A stretch of DNA of 25,253 nt from Paratractidigestivibacter sp963605405 (lineage in GTDB: Bacteria > Actinomycetota > Coriobacteriia > Coriobacteriales > Atopobiaceae). Both the position numbers and the translations under genes were made by a program. This document shows, piece by piece, positions 7,040 to 13,884 of this stretch. A model generated the notes under the pieces. It was not told the origin of the DNA and ran no database searches. It saw nothing but the letters and a program-made list of their open reading frames with translations. How positions within the stretch are numbered: the stretch's first letter is position 1; each line of letters begins with the position of its first letter. The stretch spans positions 1 to 25,253 of the forward strand of contig CAVCUP010000032.1 in NCBI GenBank assembly GCA_963605405.1, read 5' to 3'.

Positions 7040-7912
7040 ATGTACCTCTACCACCGCATCGAGGAGCTCGTGGCCTCGACGACCGACTCCCGCCGCGCCA
7101 TCGGCGAGTTCGTGCTCAAGGAGCACGCCAACCTCTCCGACTTCACCATCGCGGACATCGCGGTGGCGACCTACACCTCCAAGGCCTCCTGCACGAGGTT
7201 CGCCCAGTCACTCGGCTACGACGGGTGGCGCCCCTTCATCCGCGAGTTCATGTCCGAGGAGCGCTATGAGCAGGCGCACCCCGCCTTCGTCAACGCGAAC
7301 TTCCCGTTCGGCGCCGACGCCTCGGACAGCCAGATCATCGAGGCCATCGCCGAGCTCACGGCCGATTCCGTCGCCGACACGGTCCGTCTCTTGAACAAAG
7401 GCCTGCTCGCGCGCGCCGCCCGCTATATCCGGGACGCGCGGCGCGTGCGCGTCTTCGCCATCTCCCCCAACTCCTACATGGGAGGGCTCTTCTGCCGCAA
7501 GCTCATCGCCGTCGGGATCGACGCCGTCGCCCCCGCTTCCGGCGAGTTCGGCGTCAACGCCCGCTCCCTCGACAGCCGCGACTGCGCGGTCGTCATCTCC
7601 TACTCGGGCAACAACCCCGAGTCCGAGCCCATGCGCCAGGTCCCGATCCTTCTGGCCAACAAGGTGCCCATCGTCGCCATCACGAGCGACGGCAACAACT
7701 ACCTGCGCAAATGCGCTAACGCGACGCTCACCGTGTCTTCTCGCGAGAGCCTCAACTCAAAGATCGCCACGTTGGCGAGCGAGGCGTCCGTCAACTACCT
7801 GCTCGACGTCCTGTTCTGCTGCGTGTTTGCCCGCGACTACGAGAAGAACCTCGAGTTCAAGCTCATGGGCTCGCGCCAGCTCGAGGGGGAGCGCCAGTCC
7901 GCCGACCGTTAG
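7040..7912 (+). CDS. RpiR-family transcriptional regulator (290 aa)
   Basis: The protein has an N-terminal winged-helix domain (HTH at about 35-62, IADIAVATYTSKASCTRFAQ) and a C-terminal SIS sugar-phosphate-binding domain (about 125-265, with VVISYSGNNPE at 184-194 and AITSDGN at 213-219). RpiR regulators bind phosphorylated sugars through the SIS domain and control nearby carbohydrate genes. The start is supported by CAAGGAG. The PTS permease and 6-phospho-beta-glucosidase follow in the same direction, which makes it the probable local regulator, most likely sensing a phosphorylated beta-glucoside or glucose-6-phosphate. The 176-bp gap to the PTS gene contains repeated AAGTTTCA boxes that could be its operator. 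Confidence 0.9.
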   Translation: MYLYHRIEELVASTTDSRRAIGEFVLKEHANLSDFTIADIAVATYTSKASCTRFAQSLGYDGWRPFIREFMSEERYEQAHPAFVNANFPFGADASDSQIIEAIAELTADSVADTVRLLNKGLLARAARYIRDARRVRVFAISPNSYMGGLFCRKLIAVGIDAVAPASGEFGVNARSLDSRDCAVVISYSGNNPESEPMRQVPILLANKVPIVAITSDGNNYLRKCANATLTVSSRESLNSKIATLASEASVNYLLDVLFCCVFARDYEKNLEFKLMGSRQLEGERQSADR

Positions 7913-7924
7913 CCGGCCCCTCGG

Positions 7925-7977
7925 AAGTTTCAGTAAGTTTCACGGTTATGGAACTATTTGCCGCCAACGGCTGAAAC
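7925..7977. promoter_or_regulatory. Candidate RpiR operator upstream of the PTS gene
   Basis: AAGTTTCA occurs at 7925-7932 and again at 7935-7942, one helical turn apart, and the inverted form CTGAAAC lies at 7971-7977 (GTTTCAG at 7927-7933 is its exact complement). The cluster sits just after the regulator gene and before the PTS gene. The assignment to the RpiR protein is by position only. Confidence 0.35.
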
Positions 7978-8088
7978 GTTGTCTCACCTTAGCTCGCGCT
8001 CATTGCCCCAAGCTACCTGCTCTTTCAGAATCCAAACCAGCAAGCGCGACCCGGGCGCAGGACAAGGATTCAACAAGAAGGAGCAGCT

Positions 8089-9492
8089 ATGAGTTCCAAC
8101 TACGCTGAACTCGCGAGCAACATCGTGAAGGCCGTCGGCGGCAAGGACAATGTGACCCAGGCCACGCACTGCGCGACCCGCCTGCGTTTCCACCTCAAGG
8201 ACGAGGCCATCGTCTCCGACGATGCCGTGGCCTCCATCGACGGCGTCCTCAAGGTCGTCCACGGCAGCGGCCAGTACCAGATCGTCATCGGCCCGCACGT
8301 GGCCGACGTCTTCGCCGAGGTCGAGCCCCTCCTGGGCGACCTCAAGGCCAACGGCGCGCAGGACGGCGACGTCGCCGCCGACGGCAAGAAGCCCAACCCA
8401 GCCGAGGTCGTCATCGACTTCGTCGCGGCCGTCTTCCAGCCCGTGATCCCCGCCATGTCGGGCGCCGGCATGGTCAAGGCCGTCATGGCGCTTCTCGTCG
8501 TGCTCAACCTCATCGACAGGACCTCGCAGACCTACACGATGCTGAACATCTTCGCGGACGGCGTCTTCTACTTCCTGCCGATCATGCTCGCCTTCACCGA
8601 GGCCAAGAAGCTCAAGTGCAGTCCGATCCTCGCCGCGTCCGTCGCCGCCATGATGCTGCACCCCAACTGGACCGCGCTCGTGTCCGCGGGCGACCCCGTG
8701 AGCTTCTTCGGCGCGATTCCGTTCACGCTGGCGGGCTACGGCTCGAGCGTCGTGCCCATCATCCTCGTGGTGTTCGTGCAGTCTTATGTTGAGAAGTTCC
8801 TCGACCGCGTGATCCCCAAGGCCGTCAACCTGGTCTTTGTTCCCCTGCTCACCTTCCTCGTCATGGGCACGCTCGCGTTCTCGGTCCTCGGCCCCATCGG
8901 CACCGTCGTGGGCAACTGGCTCGCCGGCGTGTTCACGTTCCTGGCCACCAACGCGGCATGGGCCCCCGCCGTCCTCGTGGGCGGGCTTCTTCCCATCATG
9001 GTCATGTTCGGCATCCACAACGGCGTGGCCCCGCTGGGCGTCATGCAGATGAGCCAGCTCGGCTACGACAGCATCTTTGGCCCCGGCTGCTTCGTCTCCA
9101 ACATGTGCACCGCGACGGCGGGCCTGGTCGTGAGCCTGCGCACCCGCGACGCGAAGACCCGAGAGGTGGCCGTCCCCGGCACCATCACCGCGTTCATGGG
9201 CATCACTGAGCCCCTGCTCTACGGCGTCAACCTCCCCAAGAAGTACCCGCTCGCCGCCGCGATGGTCGGCGGCGCGTGCGGCGGCCTCTACGCCGGCCTC
9301 ACGCAGACCCACCGCTTTGCCACCGGCTCCTCGGGCCTGCCCGCAATCCTGCTCTACATCGGCGACAACACCCTGCAGTACCTGATCAACATCGTGGTCG
9401 CGATGCTCATCGGCATGGCCGTGACCGCCGTGCTCACCTTCGTGCTGAGCCTTAAGTTCGAGAAGGCTGAGGAGACCCCGACGGCCGAGTAG
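8089..9492 (+). CDS. PTS beta-glucoside-type transporter subunit EIIBC (467 aa)
   Basis: An N-terminal EIIB domain (about 1-85) carries the phosphorylated cysteine in ATHCATRLRF (Cys28), followed by a linker and an EIIC membrane domain (about 105-460) with many hydrophobic helices and the conserved GITEPLLYGVNLP near residue 370. It imports and phosphorylates a beta-glucoside or a similar sugar (sucrose/trehalose-type permeases share this fold). The protein ends soon after EIIC, so the EIIA domain found at the C-terminus of BglP-like proteins (about 620 aa) is absent and must be supplied in trans. The start follows AGAAGGAG. The downstream GH1 gene indicates a beta-glucoside substrate. Confidence 0.92.
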   Translation: MSSNYAELASNIVKAVGGKDNVTQATHCATRLRFHLKDEAIVSDDAVASIDGVLKVVHGSGQYQIVIGPHVADVFAEVEPLLGDLKANGAQDGDVAADGKKPNPAEVVIDFVAAVFQPVIPAMSGAGMVKAVMALLVVLNLIDRTSQTYTMLNIFADGVFYFLPIMLAFTEAKKLKCSPILAASVAAMMLHPNWTALVSAGDPVSFFGAIPFTLAGYGSSVVPIILVVFVQSYVEKFLDRVIPKAVNLVFVPLLTFLVMGTLAFSVLGPIGTVVGNWLAGVFTFLATNAAWAPAVLVGGLLPIMVMFGIHNGVAPLGVMQMSQLGYDSIFGPGCFVSNMCTATAGLVVSLRTRDAKTREVAVPGTITAFMGITEPLLYGVNLPKKYPLAAAMVGGACGGLYAGLTQTHRFATGSSGLPAILLYIGDNTLQYLINIVVAMLIGMAVTAVLTFVLSLKFEKAEETPTAE

Positions 9493-9515
9493 CGGAAAAG
9501 AAGGCCGGGCGACGG

Positions 9516-9549
9516 TCGCCGGGCGATGGTCGCCGGGCGGCCGAGCGAG
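9516..9549. repeat. Intercistronic 14-bp tandem repeat with hairpin potential
   Basis: CGGGCGACGGTCGC at 9516-9529 is followed by CGGGCGATGGTCGC at 9530-9543 and a partial third copy. The units are partly self-complementary. It lies in the 125-bp gap between EIIBC and the glucosidase and may modulate mRNA stability or read-through. Confidence 0.5.
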
Positions 9550-9617
9550 AAACCCCGGCCCCATCCGGCCGCCCGCCAGGCGACAGGCCAGACAGCCACT
9601 AAATCAAAGGAGAAACC

Positions 9618-11021
9618 ATGTTCTATGCACACGAGAAGGACTTCCCCCAAGGGTTCCTCTGGGGCGCGAGCACTTCTTCCTACCAGGTCGAGGGCGCCTG
9701 GGACGCCGACGGCAAGGGGCCGAGCGTCCAGGACCTGCACGTACCGCCCGCGGGCATCACCGACTTCAAGGTGGCGAGCGACCACTACCACCACATGGAG
9801 GAGGACGTCGAGCTCATGGCGGAGCTCGGGCTCAAGGCGTACCGCTTCAGCGTGAGCTGGTCGCGCGTCATCCCCGACGGAGACGGCGAGGTCAACGAGG
9901 CGGGCCTCGCCTTCTACGACCGCCTGGTCGACGCCCTGGTCAAGCACGGCATCGAGCCCGTGGCCACGATGTTCCACTTCGACCTGCCCCTGGCGCTGCA
10001 CGAGCGGGGCGGCTGGGCGAGGCGCGCGACCATCGACGCGTTCGAGCGCTATGCGCGCGTGCTCTTCGACCGGCTCGGCGACAGGGTCAAGTACTGGCTC
10101 ACGGTCAACGAGCAGAACGTCATGGTCATCCACCCGGGCGCCATGAACCCGGGGCGCGTGCCCGAGCCCGCGGAGCTCTACCAGCAGAGCCACAACATGT
10201 TCCTGGCCAGCGCCCGCGCGACCCTGGCCCTGCGCGAGATGCACCCCGAGGCAAAGATCGGGCCTGCGCCGAACATCACCGCGATCTACCCCGCGAGCAG
10301 CGACCCCGCCGACGTCATCGCCGCGGACAACTGGGAGGCCATCCGCTGCTGGAACTACCTCGACGTCGCCTGCTTCGGCCGCTACAACCCGCTGGCCTGG
10401 GCTTATATGGAAGAGAAGGGCCTGGCCCCGGAGATTTACGACGGCGACATGGAGCTTCTTGCCAGCGCAAAGCCCGACTTCCTCGGGTGCAACTACTACG
10501 CCACCGCCACGGTCGCCGCAGCCAGAAACGACGGCCGCGACCGCGCGGCGCGGGCCGGCGACCAGCAGGTCATGGTCGGCGAGGAGGGCGTGTACCGCGG
10601 GGCCGAGAACCCGCTGCTCCACAAGACCGAGTACGGGTGGATCGTCGACGAGGTCGGCCTGCGCACGACGCTTCGCAGGATCTACGGGCGCTACGGGCTG
10701 CCCATCCTCATCACCGAGAACGGCCTGGGGGCGAAGGACACCCTCGAGGAGGACGGCAGCGTCCACGACCCGTACCGGATTGATTACCTCAAGAGGCACT
10801 TCGAGCAGGCCAGGCTCGCGATTACCGACGGCGTCGACCTCATCGGCTACTGCCCGTGGTCGTTCATGGACCTCGTGAGCACGCACCAGGGGTACGGCAA
10901 GCGCTACGGCTTCGTCTACGTCGACCGCGGCGAGGACGACCTGCGCACCATGCGGCGCATCCCGAAGGATTCCTTCCGCTGGTACCAGCGTGTGATCGGC
11001 AGCAACGGGCGCGAACTGTAG
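9618..11021 (+). CDS. GH1 6-phospho-beta-glucosidase (467 aa)
   Basis: This is a full-length family 1 glycoside hydrolase. It has the N-terminal FLWGASTSSYQVEGAW signature (13-28), the acid/base glutamate in TVNEQN (Glu165; the usual NEP is NEQ here) and the nucleophile in ITENGLG (Glu367). Ser421, Lys428 and Tyr430 in the STHQGYGKRYGF segment have the spacing of the 6-phosphate-binding residues of 6-phospho-beta-galactosidase (Ser428/Lys435/Tyr437 of LacG), and the C-terminal KDSFRWYQRVI is typical of 6-phospho-glycosidases. It would hydrolyse the phosphorylated sugar delivered by the EIIBC permease into glucose-6-phosphate and aglycone or glucose. It has a good AAAGGAG ribosome-binding site and is the last gene of the cassette. 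Specificity for gluco versus galacto is inferred from the PTS partner. Confidence 0.92.
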   Translation: MFYAHEKDFPQGFLWGASTSSYQVEGAWDADGKGPSVQDLHVPPAGITDFKVASDHYHHMEEDVELMAELGLKAYRFSVSWSRVIPDGDGEVNEAGLAFYDRLVDALVKHGIEPVATMFHFDLPLALHERGGWARRATIDAFERYARVLFDRLGDRVKYWLTVNEQNVMVIHPGAMNPGRVPEPAELYQQSHNMFLASARATLALREMHPEAKIGPAPNITAIYPASSDPADVIAADNWEAIRCWNYLDVACFGRYNPLAWAYMEEKGLAPEIYDGDMELLASAKPDFLGCNYYATATVAAARNDGRDRAARAGDQQVMVGEEGVYRGAENPLLHKTEYGWIVDEVGLRTTLRRIYGRYGLPILITENGLGAKDTLEEDGSVHDPYRIDYLKRHFEQARLAITDGVDLIGYCPWSFMDLVSTHQGYGKRYGFVYVDRGEDDLRTMRRIPKDSFRWYQRVIGSNGREL

Positions 11022-11067
11022 GGTTTCCCGCGCCGGCGGGGCGCCTCGGGCGCGAGCTCCCGCCCAC

Positions 11068-11162
11068 TTGTGAAGACTTCACGCCTAGATTTAGCCCTCA
11101 CAACCCGCTTTTCTCGCGAAATCGACGGTTGTGAGGGCTTCTTTGCGTTGTGAAGACTTCAC
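11068..11162. repeat. Paired near-palindromes flanking an inverted repeat
   Basis: The near-palindrome TTGTGAAGACTTCAC occurs at 11068-11082 and 11148-11162, 80 bp apart. Between the two copies lies a related inverted pair (AGCCCTCACAACC at 11093 and GGTTGTGAGGGCT at 11127) sharing the TTGTGA start. The layout again shows mirror symmetry. The 446-bp gap 11022-11467 holds these elements, an upstream AbiE control region and no supportable gene. Confidence 0.65.
11093..11139 (+). terminator. Long hairpin after the PTS/glucosidase cassette
   Basis: A perfect 13-bp stem, AGCCCTCACAACC (11093-11105) against GGTTGTGAGGGCT (11127-11139), encloses a 21-nt loop about 70 bp after the glucosidase stop. 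A short T-containing tail (TCTTT) follows. It may end the cassette transcript, though the tail is weak for intrinsic termination. Confidence 0.4.
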
Positions 11163-11406
11163 AGCTGCAGGGCTGATCACAGGCGCGGGGCGGGGGCGGC
11201 GGGGCGCAATGTGAGCAGGGGAACGCCCTCCGTTTGCGTACGACACAAATTGCGGCGCCAACCCTCTGCGTCCCTGAGGCGTCCTGCCCCGCGAGGAAAC
11301 CAGGACCCGACGCGTCAGTGGAAACCCGCACACCGCTAAACCAGACGAAGAAACATAGTCCAGCGACCACACCAATGGACGGGGGCATGCCCGCTGAAAT
11401 TACCTG

Positions 11407-11440
11407 CGATATGTGTAATTTGATGAATATCGTATATACT
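11407..11440 (+). promoter_or_regulatory. AT-rich promoter with inverted repeat upstream of the AbiE pair
   Basis: CGATAT (11407-11412) and ATATCG (11427-11432) form a perfect inverted repeat with a 14-bp spacer, immediately followed by a -10-like TATACT at 11435-11440. The start codon of the antitoxin-like gene is at 11468. No good -35 was seen. AbiEi-type antitoxins are known to repress their own promoter by binding inverted repeats, so this is a plausible operator overlapping the promoter. Confidence 0.45.
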
Positions 11441-11467
11441 TTTCTCATCACTTAGAGAGGAGGGGCC

Positions 11468-12085
11468 ATGACCGAGTCGAAGCTAATCGAGGCCCGCATC
11501 GCCGAAATAGGAGCAGGTAAAGCGTTCACGGCCTCCGATTTCTCCGAGGTGGCGAGCGCACGCAACGCCGGCAACGTGCTCGGGCGCATGCACGCCAGGG
11601 GCAAAATCTCGCGCGCCGTCCGCGGCGTCTACTATGTCCCCGAGCACAGCGAGCTCATGGGCATCGACGTGGCCGTCGGCGCGCACGAGGTCGTCGACGC
11701 GATAGCGCGGGCGAACAAGTGGGTCGTCTGCCCCGCGGGCGATGCCGCCCTTAACGACCTCGGGCTCGACACCCAGGTACCTGCAAACATCCGCTACGTG
11801 AGCAGCGGGCCGTACAAGAAGTACAGCTACAGCGGCCACGACATCGAGCTGAGGCACCGAGCCAACCGTGACCTGCTCGACTGCTCGAGGACCACCTGCC
11901 TCTTCGTCCAGGCGCTCAAGGCGCTGGGCAAGGACAACGTCGACGACCAGGTCATCGCGACGCTCGCGCGCAACCTCAGCGAGGAACAAGTGGACACGTT
12001 GGTAATGGAATCTCCCGGGCTCACTGTGTGGGTGGCCGAGACGGCGAAGAAAGTACAGGAGGCCAAACATGGAGAGAATCGCTAG
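11468..12085 (+). CDS. AbiEi-like antitoxin / transcriptional regulator, DUF6088-type (205 aa)
   Basis: The N-terminal quarter (about 15-58) is a winged-helix domain of the AbiEi type, with AFTASDFSEVAS, LGRMHARGKI and VRGVYYVP. The remainder is the alpha/beta antitoxin domain seen in DUF6088/AbiEi proteins. In AbiE systems the antitoxin represses the operon and counteracts the nucleotidyltransferase toxin. The start follows a strong GAGAGGAGGGG. The 3' end overlaps the toxin gene by 17 bp, which is typical of translationally coupled type IV toxin-antitoxin pairs. An AT-rich promoter and inverted repeat lie just upstream. The pair assignment is firm; antiphage activity is inferred from the family. 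Confidence 0.85.
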   Translation: MTESKLIEARIAEIGAGKAFTASDFSEVASARNAGNVLGRMHARGKISRAVRGVYYVPEHSELMGIDVAVGAHEVVDAIARANKWVVCPAGDAALNDLGLDTQVPANIRYVSSGPYKKYSYSGHDIELRHRANRDLLDCSRTTCLFVQALKALGKDNVDDQVIATLARNLSEEQVDTLVMESPGLTVWVAETAKKVQEAKHGENR

Positions 12086-12914
12086 GGCATCCGCGCAGGA
12101 GCGAAAGCTCGCGTTCGAGCACTGCTCGCAGGGAGCCTCGCTGGCCCCCGCCGTCGTGGAGAAGGACTTCTGGGTCTGCTACACGCTCGATCACCTCTTC
12201 CACAAGAGCGGGTTCGGCGACTCGATGGTGTTCAAGGGCGGCACGAGCCTGTCTAAGGCCTTTGGCCTCATCGAGCGCTTCTCCGAGGACATCGACCTCA
12301 TCCTGGACTGGCGCCTGCTCGGCTACGGCATCGACGAGCCGTGGGAGGAGCGCAGCAACACCAAGCAGGAGAAGTTCAAGGCCGAGACCATCGAGCGCAC
12401 GAACGCCTTCCTCGCCGAGGTCTTCTCCCCAAGGCTCAAGGAGACGCTTTCCGAGTCGCTGGGAACGGAGGCGCAGGTAAGGGCCGGCGAAGAGGAGGAG
12501 ACCGTCTTCTTCGACTACCCGCGCTCGTTCGTGGACAAGGGCACGCTCAGGACCATCAAGCTCGAGATCGGCCCCATGGCCACCTGGTCGCCCTCCAAGG
12601 ACGCGATGATAGCCCCGTACGTCGCGGACGTGCTGCCGTTCGGCGCCAAGCTCTCCACCACGGTGCGCACGGCGTGCCCCGAGCGCACGTTCTGGGAGAA
12701 GGCCACCATCCTGCACCAGGAGGCCAACAGGCCCGAGTCGAAGACCATGCCGCGCCGCTACTCGCGCCACTACTACGACATGTACCGCCTCGGCCACTCG
12801 GACGTTCTCGGCGCCGCGATGGACATACCTGCCTCCTTTGTGACCGTTGGCGGGCGGTTTTTGACCGCGCGCCTACGAAAAGTTGACCTGAGTAAACAAA
12901 CATGCAGGAAGTAA
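12069..12914 (+). CDS. AbiEii-like nucleotidyltransferase toxin, apparently C-terminally truncated (281 aa)
   Basis: The nucleotidyltransferase core is clear: FKGGTSLSKAFGLIERF at 55-71 followed by SEDIDLILD at 72-80 carrying the metal-binding acidic residues, then a conserved RTFWEKATILHQEANRP region and RHYYDMYRL. AbiEii proteins transfer nucleotides and inhibit growth when unopposed. After about residue 254 (AAMDIP) the sequence stops resembling the family, and 27 unrelated residues precede the stop. Relatives as I recall them continue for roughly another 80-100 residues of helical C-terminal domain. No other frame restores it, so I infer a deletion or rearrangement near 12830, upstream of the peptide cluster. 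The catalytic motifs remain, so partial activity cannot be ruled out. Confidence 0.8.
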   Translation: MERIARASAQERKLAFEHCSQGASLAPAVVEKDFWVCYTLDHLFHKSGFGDSMVFKGGTSLSKAFGLIERFSEDIDLILDWRLLGYGIDEPWEERSNTKQEKFKAETIERTNAFLAEVFSPRLKETLSESLGTEAQVRAGEEEETVFFDYPRSFVDKGTLRTIKLEIGPMATWSPSKDAMIAPYVADVLPFGAKLSTTVRTACPERTFWEKATILHQEANRPESKTMPRRYSRHYYDMYRLGHSDVLGAAMDIPASFVTVGGRFLTARLRKVDLSKQTCRK

Positions 12915-13016
12915 CGTAGCGCTAACTTGTGCGCGGCGAAACCCCATGCCGGCAAATTTGTTAGCTATTTTCAACTTTCATTGGGGCGCGAGGGGATGCG
13001 GCCAAGCACATAAATG

Positions 13017-13048
13017 CGCCCTCCCGGCAAATCGTTGCCAGGAGGGCG
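13017..13048 (-). terminator. Hairpin after the first zinc-ribbon leader peptide
   Basis: A 14-bp stem with one mismatch (CGCCCTCCCGGCAA / TTGCCAGGAGGGCG) closes a 4-nt loop ATCG, 23 bp after the stop codon on the minus strand. The tail (CATTTATG) is not a strong T-run. Nearly the same hairpin follows the paralogous gene. Confidence 0.55.
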
Positions 13049-13071
13049 AGAAACTCGCGATGTCGGCGGCG

Positions 13072-13395
13072 TCAGCCCGCGGCGGCCCTGAGCTCCTGCT
13101 CGGTGCCGTTCCAGGGCGCGAACGGCGGAAGGACGCTTATGTTTCTGCAGGCGTTGCAGAGTAGCGCCCCGCCATCCATGGCATGCATGGGATGGCCGCA
13201 CTGCGCGCACGGGTAGTAATAGAGCTGGCCGCCCCAGTACGAGCCGATCTCTTGCATCTTGGCGTTTTTGACCAGCGAGGTCGGCTTCTCGCCGTTCGCC
13301 ATCCTCCTGAGCATATCCAAGGTGTCGCTCATGATGTCGCCGCCGGACGCGGAGTCGAGTTCCTGATCGGTCAGCTGTCGCTTGTTCTCGCACAT
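13072..13395 (-). CDS. Double-glycine-type leader peptide with zinc-ribbon-like core (107 aa)
   Basis: The N-terminus is a double-glycine-type leader: QLTDQELDSASGG at residues 7-19, near-identical in style to the leader of the peptide at 486-671. The rest contains PCAQCGHPMH (Cys63, Cys66) and LLCNACR (Cys80, Cys83), a four-cysteine arrangement typical of zinc ribbons, and ends in ELRAAAG. No membrane segment is seen. The chosen ATG follows a GAAAGGGG ribosome-binding site; an upstream in-frame extension (to 13557) has no conserved sequence. A paralog lies 192 bp upstream on the same strand. Whether the product is exported and cleaved (bacteriocin or signal) or a cytosolic protein that kept a leader-like start is unknown. 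I do not recognise the family. Confidence 0.7.
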   Translation of the reverse strand: MCENKRQLTDQELDSASGGDIMSDTLDMLRRMANGEKPTSLVKNAKMQEIGSYWGGQLYYYPCAQCGHPMHAMDGGALLCNACRNISVLPPFAPWNGTEQELRAAAG

Positions 13396-13437
13396 GGTAA
13401 AGCCCCTTTCCTCAAGGCTGGATTCTCTTTGGCTCAA

Positions 13438-13446
13438 ATAGTAGCA
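13438..13446 (-). promoter_or_regulatory. Extended -10 promoter candidate for the 107-aa peptide
   Basis: On the minus strand TGC-TACTAT forms an extended -10 element about 45 bp upstream of the start codon. It lies in the gap after the terminator-like hairpin of the upstream paralog, which suggests the two genes are transcribed separately. Confidence 0.4.
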
Positions 13447-13532
13447 CCGTAGGTGGCGAGAATTACTGCAAAAGCCCTGGTCAACAGGTTGTTTAGTTAG
13501 GGGCGGCGGGGGCGTGGCCAAAGGAATAAATG

Positions 13533-13564
13533 CGCCCTCCCGGCAAATCGTTGCCAAGAGGGCG
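13533..13564 (-). terminator. Hairpin after the second zinc-ribbon leader peptide
   Basis: It has the same hairpin design as at 13017-13048, with CGCCCTCC and GAGGGCG arms and the same ATCG loop; 12 of 14 pairs form. It lies 23 bp after the stop codon of the 98-aa peptide. Confidence 0.55.
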
Positions 13565-13587
13565 GGAAACTCGTGATGTCGGCGATG

Positions 13588-13884
13588 TCAGCCTGCGGCG
13601 GCCTTGAGCTCTTCGACCGACCCGTACCACCTGTAGTAGGACACGCAGACGAGGTGCCTGTTGCAGGGGTCGCAATACCACCCAAACCAGCCGTTGTGCA
13701 TAGGCTTGCCGCATTTATCGCAGGGCACGTAGTGGATGTAGTCGTCCACACCGTGCCGGTAGCCGATCTGGTCGTCGTGGGAGTTGTAGAAATAAACCAT
13801 CTTGACGCTCGAGTCCATCGAGGGCGCGCCGCCCGCGGTCTGGCTAAGCTCCTGATCGCTGAGCTGGTAGTTCTTCTCGCTCAT
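13588..13884 (-). CDS. Double-glycine-type leader peptide with zinc-ribbon-like core, paralog (98 aa)
   Basis: The leader QLSDQELSQTAGG (residues 7-19) and the core PCDKCGKPMH (Cys55, Cys58) plus WYCDPCN (Cys71, Cys74) align with the 107-aa neighbour; both end in EL(R/K)AAAG. Between leader and ribbon is a Tyr/Asp/His-rich stretch. Another cysteine (Cys80) and several Trp/Tyr residues follow the ribbon. The ATG at 13884 follows GAAAGGTG; the upstream in-frame extension is not conserved. The 3' codons and the hairpin are nearly identical at DNA level to those of the paralog, showing duplication. The function is unknown: candidates are an exported metal-binding peptide or a bacteriocin-like product. 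The zinc-ribbon call rests on the Cys spacing only. Confidence 0.7.
   Translation of the reverse strand: MSEKNYQLSDQELSQTAGGAPSMDSSVKMVYFYNSHDDQIGYRHGVDDYIHYVPCDKCGKPMHNGWFGWYCDPCNRHLVCVSYYRWYGSVEELKAAAG

Noticed and set aside
7984..10886. Long minus-strand open frames opposite the PTS and GH1 genes
   Set aside because: They are rich in His/Asp/Val/Gly, lack motifs, and lie opposite well-supported enzymes.
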